DNA of 64,000 nucleotides from Parafrankia irregularis (GCF_001536285.1 NZ_FAOZ01000017.1:1-64000), one strand, 5' to 3'. Positions 10,636 through 20,381 are shown, counted from the stretch's first letter. Numbers and translations: made by a program. The notes: a model not told the origin generated them from the sequence alone.

Positions 10636-13224
10636 TCACCCGCGATCGGCGTCCCGGGCGGCCTCGAGATTGCGGCGAAGGATCGCGACGTCGGGATGGT
10701 CCGGCGGGTAGGCGCCTTCGGCGATGGCCAGGGCGCGGCGCAGCGTCCGCACCGCCTGCCCGGTCCGGCCCAGCGTGCGTTCGGTCAGCGCGAGATTACT
10801 CAGCCGCCTGGCGACAACAGGATGCCCGGGGCTGTAGACGGTCTCGGCCAGACTCAGGGCTCGCTGGTAGAGCGGCAGTGCGTCCTCGGGGCGGCCCAGG
10901 TGCTGCAGCGTCCAGGCAAGGTTGTTCAGTCGGCTCGCGATCTCGGGATGGTCGGCGGGGTGGGCCGCTTCGGCGATGGCCAGCGCACGTTCGATGAGTG
11001 GCAGGGACTCCTGGTGGCGGCCCAGCTTCTGCAGCAGGATGCCCATGTTGTTCAGGTCGGTGCCGATCTCGGGGTGGTGGGGCGGGTAGGCGGCCTCGTC
11101 GATGGCGAGAGCACGCTCGTACAGCGGCAGCGACTCCGCGGCTCGGTCCAGATCCTGCAGGGCACCGCCGAGGCTGACCAGCGCGATGGCGACACGGGGG
11201 TCACGAGGGCCGTGCACGGCCTCGGCGACAGCCAGGGCGCGGCGTAGCAACGGCAGCGCCTCCTGGGCGCGGCCGAGATCCAGCAGAACCAGCGCCAGGC
11301 TGTTCTGGATGCCGCCGACGACGCTGTGCCGCGGCCCGCAGACGCTCTCGCTCACGCGCAGCCCGCGTCGCAGCAGCGGCAGTGCCTCCGCCGGCCGGCC
11401 GTGCTCCCGCAGGTACATCCCGGCCTGGACGCACAGGAGCGACAGTTCGGGGGCGGCGTCCGGGGGCGGTGGACCGGCCGCGGCCTGCGCACCCACGGGC
11501 ACCGCACCCGGAGTCTCGGCACCCTGAGTCTCGGCACCCACCGCCACAGCACCCACGGGCCCGGGTGCCGGGTCCGGCGTCAGGGCGAGAACGGCGCGGA
11601 CGTGCGGGAGCAGTTCCCGCCAGCGGGGCCAGCCCTGCGGCGACCGGAGCAGGGCGTCCGGCAGGTCGGTCAGCAACAGCCACAGCAGGATCGCCAGCAC
11701 CTCCGCCCGGCGGCCGTCGGAGGTACGCCGGCGGGTCGTCGTCTGAACCAGCCGGTGCACCGACACGGTCGCGGTGTCGCGGCCGGCCAGGCCGATGGCG
11801 ACGAGCGCCCCGACCGTGCGGATCCAGGCCAGCTCGTCGGCCGCGGCCGCCGCCAGCGGCCCGTCGCCGAGCAGGATGGAGCGCCCGGCGAACAGATCCA
11901 CGGGCACCGGCTCCGGTCCGCAGAACGCCAGCAGTTCCAGCAGCTCCAGCGCCGCTGGTGTCTGGGCGGCCAGCTGGGCGACGGAGAACTCCCACAGGGT
12001 GGCGACCGTGATCCCGGGCCGCTCCGCGACCTCGCCGATCTCGATGACCTCGTCCAGCCGGTCGGCGAGCTGCCGCGCGAACGTCGACGCCGGGGTGGCG
12101 GTCTGCTCGCAGTACGCCGCCGCCTGCTCGACCGCCAGTGCCAGATCGCCCAACAGCTCGGCGATCTGGTCGGCCGTGGCTGCGTCCAGGCCCTGGACAC
12201 GGCCGGACAGCAGCTCCACCGATTCCGCGCGGGCCAGGGGGGCGATCTCCACCGCCTCGCCCACCGACCTCCAGCCGGGCCGCCGAGAGGTCACCAGCAC
12301 ACGGCCCCGCCCGTCCGCCGGACGGTACGGCCGCACCACCTGGACGTCCTCGGCGTTGTCGAACACCAGCAGCCAGCGTCCACCCCGCTGACGCAGCTCC
12401 GAGCACACCTCCGGAGGCTTCGCCCCCACCGGCAGCCCCAGGGCCTCACCCAACTCCCCGATCTGCGCGGGGACCGTGTCCGCCTGCTGCGCGTCCACCC
12501 ACCAGACCACATCGAAGTCCGACGCATGGCGATGCGCGTACTCCACCGCCAGCGACGTCTTCCCCACCCCACCCAGCCCGGTCAACGCCACGACCGCGGT
12601 CGCGCCCAGCTGCCCGGTCAGCGTCGCGAGCTGGCTCTCGCGGCCCACGAACCGGGCCAGCCGGCCGGGGGTGTTCCAGACCGGGGGCAGCTGGCCGGGA
12701 AACGTCACCCGCTGCGTGACCGCCCGCGGGCGCGGCGGAAACGGCGGGGGGACCTCCGGCTTGCCCCGCCCGCCCGTCACCGCCCGCCGGGCCGCTGTCA
12801 CCACCTGATCCCGCGCGACCTGTTCCGAGAGGTCGAACAGGTCGACGGACATCACCTGACCCAGCAGCCCGGGACGTTCACATTCCGCCACCCGAAGGAC
12901 GAGCAGCCGGCGGTCCGTGCCCTGCGGATCGGCCGCCCAGGCCGCCTGCCATTCCGCCGCTCCGTACATCGAGCGGGTGTATTCCGCCGACAGCACGGCG
13001 ACCGTCCGCCGGGCCCGGGCCACCCCCGCGTCCATTCCCGCGACCCAGTTCGTTCCGGGCAGGACGTCCCACGCCTGCACCAGAACCCGGAATCCCGCCT
13101 CCTCCAGTACCCACGCCACCCACACGGCCCACGCCTCGTCCGCCCGCGCGTACGACACGAAGAAGTCCCACTGCTCATCGCGGCCGGCCGCGACACCACC
13201 CCCGTACACCAGGGCAGTATCCAC
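10636..13224 (-). CDS. TIR / NB-ARC / tetratricopeptide repeat protein
   Basis: This 862-aa STAND protein has three parts. The TIR-like domain (about 18-150) begins WDFFVSYARADEAW and carries the likely catalytic Glu91 in the SMYGAAEW segment. The NB-ARC ATPase (about 190-520) has Walker A GLGGVGKTS near 216-224, Walker B WLLVFDNAED and the downstream GRVLVTSRR sensor. The C-terminal third holds about seven 42-residue TPRs of the A-EALPL-ERALAI type. In known proteins of this build, ligand binding by the TPRs triggers TIR oligomerisation and NAD cleavage. The start is uncertain: GTG 13224 or GTG 13209. It is divergent from the EACC1/caspase pair with only 83 bases between, so the two arms may be co-regulated. 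Confidence 0.9.
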   Translation of the reverse strand: MDTALVYGGGVAAGRDEQWDFFVSYARADEAWAVWVAWVLEEAGFRVLVQAWDVLPGTNWVAGMDAGVARARRTVAVLSAEYTRSMYGAAEWQAAWAADPQGTDRRLLVLRVAECERPGLLGQVMSVDLFDLSEQVARDQVVTAARRAVTGGRGKPEVPPPFPPRPRAVTQRVTFPGQLPPVWNTPGRLARFVGRESQLATLTGQLGATAVVALTGLGGVGKTSLAVEYAHRHASDFDVVWWVDAQQADTVPAQIGELGEALGLPVGAKPPEVCSELRQRGGRWLLVFDNAEDVQVVRPYRPADGRGRVLVTSRRPGWRSVGEAVEIAPLARAESVELLSGRVQGLDAATADQIAELLGDLALAVEQAAAYCEQTATPASTFARQLADRLDEVIEIGEVAERPGITVATLWEFSVAQLAAQTPAALELLELLAFCGPEPVPVDLFAGRSILLGDGPLAAAAADELAWIRTVGALVAIGLAGRDTATVSVHRLVQTTTRRRTSDGRRAEVLAILLWLLLTDLPDALLRSPQGWPRWRELLPHVRAVLALTPDPAPGPVGAVAVGAETQGAETPGAVPVGAQAAAGPPPPDAAPELSLLCVQAGMYLREHGRPAEALPLLRRGLRVSESVCGPRHSVVGGIQNSLALVLLDLGRAQEALPLLRRALAVAEAVHGPRDPRVAIALVSLGGALQDLDRAAESLPLYERALAIDEAAYPPHHPEIGTDLNNMGILLQKLGRHQESLPLIERALAIAEAAHPADHPEIASRLNNLAWTLQHLGRPEDALPLYQRALSLAETVYSPGHPVVARRLSNLALTERTLGRTGQAVRTLRRALAIAEGAYPPDHPDVAILRRNLEAARDADRG

Positions 13225-13307
13225 TCCACCCGCCCAGGCGGAATGCCGACGGGTTCGGCGCGCCGCGGCTGACGGTGTGGTGATCGTGAGTGGCAGGCTG
13301 TGGGGGT

Positions 13308-14036
13308 ATGCGCACGGTTTCGGGGGGTCCGATGGACGGCGGCGCGGCGGCGTCGGGTGGGGTGGAGCTGGTCGTGATCGGCGACGCCGCCGGGGATCAG
13401 CTGCGGAGTCTGCGGTCCTGGCTCCTGGAGGAGCCGGAGCTTCGGGGCCGGGTGTCGCTGCGGGAAGCACCTCCGGCGCCGGGCGAGATGGGCCCCCGGC
13501 CGGACGCGGTGGTGGTGAGCCTGCGGGCGTCGGCTGCCCGGTCGGTGCGGGCCGTGGACCAGGCGTTGGCGGGCTGGGGACGGTCGCGCAGGTCGGCGGA
13601 GGCGGTGCGGGTGCTGGTCCGCCTGGAGAACCTGCAGATGGAAATGTCGATGAGTCCGGAGAGTCTCGCGGACCCGGCGGTGCGTTCCTTCTTCGAGGAC
13701 CTGATCACCCGGGCGGAGTCGGCTTCTTCTCCCGGCGGAGGCGAGGTACACGGTGCCGGTACCGGCAACGGAGCGGCGGGCGGATTGACGCGGGTGCAGG
13801 TGGAGGCGTTGGCGGCGTCCTACAGTTCCCCACCGGCCGCGGCGGCGTTGATGCGCCGGGCCGGGCTGCGACCCGAACTGTTCCCCGCGTTCGTGGAGGG
13901 CGCGTTCGCGGTGAGTTTCTGGGCCGAGGTGGGTCACCAGCTGGAACTGGGTCGCGCGCCGGGCGGTACGCGAGCTCTGTTGAGCGCCGCGGCGCAGGAC
14001 TACCCCGGCCAGCCGGCATTCCGCGCAGGGGGCTGA
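13308..14036 (+). CDS. EACC1-like adaptor with C-terminal effector-associated domain
   Basis: This 242-aa protein has two parts. Residues about 19-140 match the pattern of 'effector-associated constant component' EACC1 proteins (VELVVIGDAAGDQLRSL, then an LRGRVSLREAPPAPGEMG stretch), small partners of caspase, trypsin or STAND effectors in conflict systems. After a Gly-rich linker, residues 160-242 form a helical module resembling death-like effector-associated domains and ending YPGQPAFRAGG. The start may be ATG 13308 or ATG 13332, the latter behind a GGGGGG run. It precedes the caspase/STAND gene by 104 bases in the same direction and probably serves as its adaptor. Family assignment is from motif memory, not a search. 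Confidence 0.65.
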   Translation: MRTVSGGPMDGGAAASGGVELVVIGDAAGDQLRSLRSWLLEEPELRGRVSLREAPPAPGEMGPRPDAVVVSLRASAARSVRAVDQALAGWGRSRRSAEAVRVLVRLENLQMEMSMSPESLADPAVRSFFEDLITRAESASSPGGGEVHGAGTGNGAAGGLTRVQVEALAASYSSPPAAAALMRRAGLRPELFPAFVEGAFAVSFWAEVGHQLELGRAPGGTRALLSAAAQDYPGQPAFRAGG

Positions 14037-14140
14037 CCCGCGGTCGCCGAAGCGGTCAACAACACCGTGGTAGGACGGCTTTCCGGCGTTGGATGGCGCG
14101 GTACGGTGCACCTTTCGACACGTGACGAGCGGGGGCTGTC

Positions 14141-17100
14141 ATGTCGGGAGATCTCGCCGGGCCCGGTAGCCGCGTGCTGCTCGTCGGGACCGGTCACCAC
14201 GCGCCGGGTTCGAAGTATCCCGACCTTCCGTCGGTCACCTCGACGATCTCCCAGCTCGTGCAGGTGCTGACAGCACGGTGCGGGGTGGCCCCGGAACAGA
14301 TCGAAACGCTGGTCGACCCGTCAGATCCACTCGTGTTGGCGCGGACGGTGAGCCGGGTGGCGCGGGCCGCGGGGGATGTGTTCCTGCTCTGGTTCGTCGG
14401 CCACGGCGCCCTGTCCCCCGACGGCGAGCTGCATCTGGGAACCCAGGCGATGGTCGACCTGACCCAGGGGCAGGTCGAGTTCCAGGCGCTGCCCTACCGC
14501 TTTCTGCGCGCCCGCCTCACCGAGGACTGCGCGGCGAACCGGATTCTGGTCGTCCTGGACGCCTGCGCGTCCGGCGGTGCGGGAGGCGCGGTACCGGCGG
14601 GCCGGTGGGCGGCCGCGTTCGACCGGGCCGGCAGCGGCTCCTGCCTGCTCGCCTCCTCGCCGCGCGGTGTCGCGTCCTACGCTCCCCCAGGAGCGACGAC
14701 CACGGCGTTCACCGGCGCGGCGATCGACCTGCTGCGGGACGGCGATCCGGGCAGCGGGCCGGACATCACCTTCGACCAGCTCGTCCGCCACCTGACCCGC
14801 GCCCTGCCCGAACAGGGCCTGCCCACACCGATGTACTGGTCTGTAGGCCAGATCGGTGACCTGCTCCTCACCACCAATCCGGCCTACCAGCCACCCACGG
14901 TCCCGCAGCAGATCATGCCGCCGGGGCAGGAGCTCCTCGACCCTCATGGCCGGCCAGTCGTGCCGTACCCAGGTCTGGAGACCTTCGGCCCGGCCATGAC
15001 CCGCTTCTTCCACGGGCGCGACACCGCCGTCGCCGACCTCGTCAACCGGGTGGCCCACCGCGCCGTCGACGGGGGCGGTCCGCTGTTCGTCCTCGGCCCG
15101 TCCGGGTCGGGAAAGTCATCGCTGGTCCGTGCCGGGCTCCTGCCCGCGCTGCGGCGCGGTCAGGGTGCCGACGGCGCGTCGGCCCGCTGGCCACACTTCG
15201 TCCTCACCCCCGGCGACGACCCCGTCGCGGCCCTCGCCCGCGTGCTGGCCGGACCCGCCGGCCTGGACCCCGCGACCCTGGCCGGCAGGCTCGCCGGCAC
15301 CACCGCCGACATCGAGGCGATGGTGGGTGAGGTGGCGGACCGGCTTCTGGACAGACGGGCCGGCCACGCCGCTGGCAGCGAGTCGGATGCGACGGATGCG
15401 GCCAGGATGGTGCTGGTCGTCGACCAGTTCGAGGAACTGTTCACCCTCTGCGAATCCGACGAGAGACGCGGAGCGTTCCTCGACGCCCTCGCCGCCATCA
15501 GCCATGGCACGAACGGCCACGGGCCACGGGGAGTCACGGTCGCGGTGCTGCGCGCCGACTTCGTGGAGCGTGCCGCCGCGGTACCCGCCCTCGCGCACGC
15601 CCTCGGCGACCAGGCCCTCGTCCTGGGAGCGATGACCGGCGACGAGGTCCGTGCCGTCATCGAGCAACCCGCCCGCACCGCGGGCCTGGGTGTGCAGCCC
15701 GGGCTTGCCGACCTGATCCTCTCCGAGCTGGGAACCGGCCGCGACGGCGGCTACGACCCCGGCAAGCTCCCCCTCCTCGCGCACGCCCTGCGCGAGACCT
15801 GGCGCCGCCGCACCAACCGGTGGCTCACCATCACCGGCTACCGCGACACAGGCGGCATCGAAGGCGCCCTGCGGGACACCGCCGAGACCACCTACGCCAA
15901 CCTGACCGGCGAACAGCAGGCAGCAGCCCGGCTCATCCTCCTCGCCCTGATCCGCGCGAGCGACCTCACCCGTCGCCGGCTGAACACCACCCACCTCCTC
16001 GCCGGTCTCGACAACCCGACCGCGGCCCGCCACGCCCTGGACCAGCTCGTACGCGCCCATCTCGTCACCGTCGACCACGACTCGGTCACCATCACCCACG
16101 AGGCACTGGTAGGCGGCTGGCCCCGCCTCGCCGAATGGATCAGCGGCGACCGCGAACTCGTCGAGATCACCCAGGAGATCGAGCCCGACGCCACCCGCTG
16201 GCACCTCCAGCAGACCAGCCCCAGACCGGCCCGCCGGCGGCTGTGGGCCTGGCGAACGAATCTCGGCGTTCTCTACAGCGGCGCCCGACTCGCCGAAATC
16301 AACGGCCGCCTCCGTGGACGCACCCCCGACCACATCCAGGTGGCAGCGTTCCTCACCGCATCCCGCCGCCGCGCCACCCGCGCCGCCCGCCTGCGCACCG
16401 CTGGCATCCTCGGCCTCGTCGGCCTCCTCGTCCTCGTCACCGCGCTCGCGGCCTTCGCGTTCGTCCAGCAGGACCGCGCCCAATCCGCTCAACTACTCGC
16501 TGTCGCCCGTAGCCTGTCCGTCCAGGCTGGGGCGGTTCAGGACAGCGATCCCCGCCTCGCGCTCCAGCTCGCGCTCGCGGCCCACGACCTGAACGCCAGC
16601 CCAGAAGTCACCGGCTCCTTGGTTGCCGTCATTGCCGCGACCCGTCACGTCCCGCTCGGCCAACCGTTGAAAGCCGACCACAACGTGTCGTGGGTGGCAT
16701 TTTCCCCAGAGAAGAAGATCCTCGCCACAGGCGGCCACAGCCAGGATGCGGGGGATGCAGACGAGGGCGCGGTGCGGCTCTGGGACGTGAGTGACCCGGC
16801 CGCTCCCCACCCACTCAGCCCGACACTCGCCGGAACCGCAGGCCCGCTGGCGTTCTCGCCGGACGGAAGACTTCTGGCTGGTGCAGCTGCCGACGGTGGC
16901 GTGCGGCTCTGGGACGTGAGTGACCCGGCCGCTCCCCACCCACTCAGCCCGACACTCGCCGGAACCGCAGGCCCGCTGGCGTTCTCTCCGGACGGAAGAC
17001 TTCTGGTCAGCGGAGGGGAGGACGATGGGACGGTACAGCTGTGGGAGGTGACCGATCCCACCACTCCCCACCCACTCGGTCGGCCCCTCGCCAACGTGAA

Positions 17101-18811
17101 CGGGTCGGTGGCGCTGTCCCCAGATGGAAAAATCCTGGCTGGCCGTGTCGGCACCGACAGTATCGACAGCACGCTACGGCTGTGGGACATCACCGATCCC
17201 ACCGCCCCCAACCCACTCGGGCAGATCACCCAGGCAGGCAACACGAGTCAGGAGCACTATGCGGTACTGGCGTTCTCGCCAGACGGAAGAACCCTGGCCA
17301 GCGGCGGTGACGATGGAGAGGGGGCCATGCGGTTGTGGGAGGTGACCAACCCGGCCGCCCCCCGCCTACTCAGCCAGCTCCCGACGAACCACCTGGTGGA
17401 TTCGATAGTGTTCTCCCCGGACGGTAGAACCTTGGCCAGCGGCGGTGGCGGCGCCACCACACCGGGCGAGATTCGGCTGTGGGATGTCAGCGACCCAGCC
17501 AGCCCCGTCCTCCTCGACCAGGCCCTTACCGATCACACTGGCTGGATGGGATCGGCAACGTTCTCCCCGGACAGCGGCACCCTCGCCAACGCCAGCGGCG
17601 ACGGCGCGGTACGGCTGTGGGACGTGACCAGCCCGGGGATCCCTCGTCCGCTCGGCCGCGTCGCCACTGGCCCGTTGGGGCCAATGGCATTCTCTCCGGA
17701 CGGGGAGATGCTGGCCGGCGTCGTCACCGAGGGTGATGACAGCGCCGTGCGGCTGTGGGACATCACCGACCCCACCGCACCCCGCGTCCTCGGTCAGCAC
17801 CTCATTCCCGGCGACACGGGTGGCTTCGTGGAATCGGTGCTCTTCTCCCCGGACGGCAGGACACTCGCCAGCACCCGTCAACAGGCAGACGAGGTACAGC
17901 TGTGGGACGTCACGAACCCCATGGCCCTCCGCCCGCTCGGAACACCCCTCACCGGCGTCTCCGGCCCGGTGACGTTCTCTCCGGACGGGGAGAAGCTGGC
18001 CGGCGTCGCCACCGAGGGTGATGACAACACCGTGCGGCTGTGGGACATCACCGACCCCACCGCACCCCGCGTCCTCGGTCAGCACCTCATTCCCGGCGAC
18101 ACGGGTGGCTTCGTGGAATCGGTGGTCTTCTCCCCGGACGGCAGGACGCTCGCCAGTGCCAGCGCCAGTCAACACACTGGCGAGGTACGGCTGTGGGACA
18201 TCACCGACCCCACGGCCCCCCACCCGCTCGGACCACCGCTCTCGGGCTACTACGGGCCTGTATGGTCGGTGGCATTCTCTCCGGATGGCAACACTCTGGT
18301 CAGCACCGGCGATGGAGGCATGGTGCGGCTGTGGGAGGTGACCGATCCGGCCACTCCCCGCCTGCTCGACCAACCCCTCACCGGCCATGTCGACTCGGTG
18401 ACGTCGGTGACCTTCTCTCCAGACGGCAGGACCCTCGCCAGCGCCAGTCACAGCGGAATCGGCGAGAGCGGCGAGAGCGGCGAGAGCGGCGAGAGCGGCG
18501 AGAGCGGCGAGATAAGGCTGTGGGACGTCGCCGACCTGGCTGTCACTCGCCCGCTAGGCCATCCCCTCCTTCTGGGGCCTAGTTGGGCGGTTTCACTGGC
18601 GTTCTCTCCCGACGGCAAGATGCTGGCCAGCAGCGATTACAACGAGAACAACGGGACACTCCTGCTATGGGATACATCTCCCCTAGCGGAAGTGCGCGAA
18701 GATCCTGTTCGCATCACCTGCTCCCTCAGTCACGCCAGCCTTACTCCCGATAAATGGAAATACTACGTCCCCGACTTCCCCTACCGGGATATCTGCGCGA
18801 ATCAAAAATAA
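14141..18811 (+). CDS. Caspase-like protease / STAND ATPase / 14-blade WD40 protein
   Basis: This is a 1556-aa multidomain protein. Residues 1-240 are a caspase-like (metacaspase) domain with the catalytic dyad visible: His88 in FVGHGAL and Cys142 in LDACASGG. Residues about 270-740 are a novel-STAND ATPase (YPGLETFGPA, FFHGRD, Walker A GPSGSGKSS at 319-327, Walker B MVLVVDQFEELF). A hydrophobic segment at about 752-773 (GILGLVGLLVLVTALAAFAF) is followed by a helical linker. Residues about 840-1530 hold 14 WD40 blades, each with an RLWD/E-V/I-x-DP signature, enough for two seven-bladed propellers. Sensor, switch and protease in one chain suggest ligand-triggered proteolysis leading to cell death. 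The EACC1-like gene immediately upstream is the likely partner. Blade sequences include near-identical duplications. Confidence 0.93.
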   Translation: MSGDLAGPGSRVLLVGTGHHAPGSKYPDLPSVTSTISQLVQVLTARCGVAPEQIETLVDPSDPLVLARTVSRVARAAGDVFLLWFVGHGALSPDGELHLGTQAMVDLTQGQVEFQALPYRFLRARLTEDCAANRILVVLDACASGGAGGAVPAGRWAAAFDRAGSGSCLLASSPRGVASYAPPGATTTAFTGAAIDLLRDGDPGSGPDITFDQLVRHLTRALPEQGLPTPMYWSVGQIGDLLLTTNPAYQPPTVPQQIMPPGQELLDPHGRPVVPYPGLETFGPAMTRFFHGRDTAVADLVNRVAHRAVDGGGPLFVLGPSGSGKSSLVRAGLLPALRRGQGADGASARWPHFVLTPGDDPVAALARVLAGPAGLDPATLAGRLAGTTADIEAMVGEVADRLLDRRAGHAAGSESDATDAARMVLVVDQFEELFTLCESDERRGAFLDALAAISHGTNGHGPRGVTVAVLRADFVERAAAVPALAHALGDQALVLGAMTGDEVRAVIEQPARTAGLGVQPGLADLILSELGTGRDGGYDPGKLPLLAHALRETWRRRTNRWLTITGYRDTGGIEGALRDTAETTYANLTGEQQAAARLILLALIRASDLTRRRLNTTHLLAGLDNPTAARHALDQLVRAHLVTVDHDSVTITHEALVGGWPRLAEWISGDRELVEITQEIEPDATRWHLQQTSPRPARRRLWAWRTNLGVLYSGARLAEINGRLRGRTPDHIQVAAFLTASRRRATRAARLRTAGILGLVGLLVLVTALAAFAFVQQDRAQSAQLLAVARSLSVQAGAVQDSDPRLALQLALAAHDLNASPEVTGSLVAVIAATRHVPLGQPLKADHNVSWVAFSPEKKILATGGHSQDAGDADEGAVRLWDVSDPAAPHPLSPTLAGTAGPLAFSPDGRLLAGAAADGGVRLWDVSDPAAPHPLSPTLAGTAGPLAFSPDGRLLVSGGEDDGTVQLWEVTDPTTPHPLGRPLANVNGSVALSPDGKILAGRVGTDSIDSTLRLWDITDPTAPNPLGQITQAGNTSQEHYAVLAFSPDGRTLASGGDDGEGAMRLWEVTNPAAPRLLSQLPTNHLVDSIVFSPDGRTLASGGGGATTPGEIRLWDVSDPASPVLLDQALTDHTGWMGSATFSPDSGTLANASGDGAVRLWDVTSPGIPRPLGRVATGPLGPMAFSPDGEMLAGVVTEGDDSAVRLWDITDPTAPRVLGQHLIPGDTGGFVESVLFSPDGRTLASTRQQADEVQLWDVTNPMALRPLGTPLTGVSGPVTFSPDGEKLAGVATEGDDNTVRLWDITDPTAPRVLGQHLIPGDTGGFVESVVFSPDGRTLASASASQHTGEVRLWDITDPTAPHPLGPPLSGYYGPVWSVAFSPDGNTLVSTGDGGMVRLWEVTDPATPRLLDQPLTGHVDSVTSVTFSPDGRTLASASHSGIGESGESGESGESGESGEIRLWDVADLAVTRPLGHPLLLGPSWAVSLAFSPDGKMLASSDYNENNGTLLLWDTSPLAEVREDPVRITCSLSHASLTPDKWKYYVPDFPYRDICANQK
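16772..17006 (+). repeat. Near-identical WD40 blade duplication (period 129 bp)
   Basis: The segments 16772-16877 and 16901-17006 differ at a single base over about 106 bases. They encode two consecutive blades with identical protein sequence across the RLWDVSDPAAPHPL region. The period of 129 bases equals one 43-residue blade. This is a very recent tandem duplication or gene conversion inside the caspase-STAND-WD40 gene. Confidence 0.9.
17694..18155 (+). repeat. Two-blade WD40 duplication (period 285 bp)
   Basis: The segments 17694-17870 and 17979-18155 match at almost every base, with a handful of substitutions. Each carries the EGDD-TVRLWDITDPTAPRVL region and the following LIPGDTGGFVESV segment. 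The offset is 285 bases, or 95 residues, so one unit of two blades has been copied. Few silent differences imply a recent event. Confidence 0.85.
18461..18512 (+). repeat. 9-bp microsatellite encoding Gly-Glu-Ser repeats
   Basis: Almost six tandem copies of ggcgagagc encode a Gly-Glu-Ser linker inserted in a loop of the thirteenth WD40 blade. In-frame length change by slippage would alter loop length without breaking the frame. Confidence 0.85.
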
Positions 18812-19031
18812 CGCGGATAGCGGTCGCGGGTGCCAGCCAGCTACTCCAACGACCTGACGGACAAGGATCAGTTGCAAGGGCGCTGTTGCGTTCGCCGAGG
18901 GCAGGGCATGCCGGCGGGTCGGGGCCGCTGTCGGTTTGGCTGCGGTTGCGAGTTCGGTGTCGCGGCGGCCAGCCTCAGATGCGGGTGGATGTCGATCCCG
19001 AATTCGTAGTGGCCGCGGCGGATGTAGCGGT

Positions 19032-20381
19032 TCAGGGCAGCGCCCAGCGGCTCGGGGGGCGGGGTAGGCCGAGGTTGTCGCGCAGGGTGCGCCCGGTGTA
19101 CTCGGTGCGGAACAGGCCGCGGCGGCGCAGCTCGGGGATCACCAGGGTGGCGAAGTCGTCGAGCGTGTCCGGCAGGTAGGGGAAGATAACGTTGAAGCCG
19201 TCGGCGCCACGGCCCTCGAACCATTCCTGGATGTGGTCGGCGATCGTTTCCGGCGTCCCCACCACGGTCCTGACGTCGCGGGCACGTTGCTGGGCGAGCT
19301 GGCGGATGGTGAGGCCGCCGGCCCGGGCGCGTTCGACGATGGCCCGCTGGGCCGACTGGCTCTGGTTCGAGGGCGGCAGGTCCGGCAGCGGCCCATCGAG
19401 CGGGTGGGCCGCCAGGTCGACGCCGCCCAGCCAGTAGGCGAGATCCGCCAGCGCGACCCGCGGGTCCAGCAGGGATGTCAGCCGGTCGAACCTGTCCTCC
19501 GCCTCATCGAGGGTACGGCCCACGATCGTGGAGAGGCCCGGCAGCACGACGACGTGGTCCGGATCGCGGCCGGCCGCCCGCGCGGTGGCCTTGAGGTCGG
19601 CGTAGAACGCCTGCGCGCCAGCCAGGTCGGCATGCTGGGTGAACACGACATCCGCCACCGAGGCGGCCAGTGCCCGGCCGCGGTCCGAGGAACCGGCCTG
19701 CACGATCACCGGCCGGCCCTGCGGCGGGCGCGCGATGTTGAGCGGCCCGGTGACCGCGAAGTGCTTTCCGCGGTGGTCGAGCCGGTGCAGCTTCGTCTCG
19801 TCGAAGTAGATGCCCGACATCTGGTCGTGGTGGAACGCGTCGTCGTCGAAGCTGTCCCACAGCCCGGTCACGACGGCGAAGAACTCGGCGGCGCGCTCGT
19901 ACCGCAGCTCGTGGTCGACGTGCCGGTCGAGGCCGAAGTTGCGCGCCTCGGCGTCGCTGAGGGATGTCACCAGGTTCCAGCCGGCCCGGCCGCCGCTGAT
20001 GTGGTCGAGGGACGCGAACGTCCGGGCCAGGTGGTAGGGCTCGTTGTAGGTGGTGGAGGCGGTCGCGATCAGCCCGATCCGGCTGGTCGCCGTGGCCAGG
20101 GCGGCGATGAGCGTCGTCGGCTCGAAGGAGTCGTTGACGACGGAGACCCGGCTCAGCACCTCCTGGTCGGCGAAGGGCACCCCGACGAGGTCCGCGAAGA
20201 AGACGGCGTCGAACCGGGCCCGTTCGGCGGTGCGGGCCAGCTCGATCACGTGGCGGATGTTGACGCCCGCGTCCGCGGCGGCGTTCGGGTGCCGCCAGGC
20301 GGCGAGGAACTCCCCAGGCGGTTTGAGGAAGGCGTTCAGGTGCAGCTCACGGCGACGCGCGGGCCCCGGCTGCGCGGTCAT
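19032..20381 (-). CDS. NtaA/SnaA/DszA-family flavin-dependent monooxygenase
   Basis: This 449-aa LLM-class (luciferase-like) oxidoreductase belongs to the nitrilotriacetate/dibenzothiophene-sulfone monooxygenase family, which uses FMNH2 from a separate reductase and O2. It shows the family start LHLNAF, the FADLVG strand end, the TTYNEPYHLAR motif, the SGGRAGWNLVTS phosphate-binding region, QAGSS, and the C-terminal FNVIFPYLPD and LRRRGLFRTEY segments. The ATG at 20381 overlaps the stop of the upstream gene (ATGA). It is the last of three coupled monooxygenase genes. The substrate is unknown; organosulfur or amine compounds are typical. The 220-base gap 18812-19031 beyond its stop holds no gene. 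Confidence 0.92.
   Translation of the reverse strand: MTAQPGPARRRELHLNAFLKPPGEFLAAWRHPNAAADAGVNIRHVIELARTAERARFDAVFFADLVGVPFADQEVLSRVSVVNDSFEPTTLIAALATATSRIGLIATASTTYNEPYHLARTFASLDHISGGRAGWNLVTSLSDAEARNFGLDRHVDHELRYERAAEFFAVVTGLWDSFDDDAFHHDQMSGIYFDETKLHRLDHRGKHFAVTGPLNIARPPQGRPVIVQAGSSDRGRALAASVADVVFTQHADLAGAQAFYADLKATARAAGRDPDHVVVLPGLSTIVGRTLDEAEDRFDRLTSLLDPRVALADLAYWLGGVDLAAHPLDGPLPDLPPSNQSQSAQRAIVERARAGGLTIRQLAQQRARDVRTVVGTPETIADHIQEWFEGRGADGFNVIFPYLPDTLDDFATLVIPELRRRGLFRTEYTGRTLRDNLGLPRPPSRWALP

Noticed and set aside
10636..18811. Prophage or transposon carrying the STAND genes
   Set aside because: No integrase, transposase, terminal repeats or phage structural genes were seen, and base composition matches the flanks.
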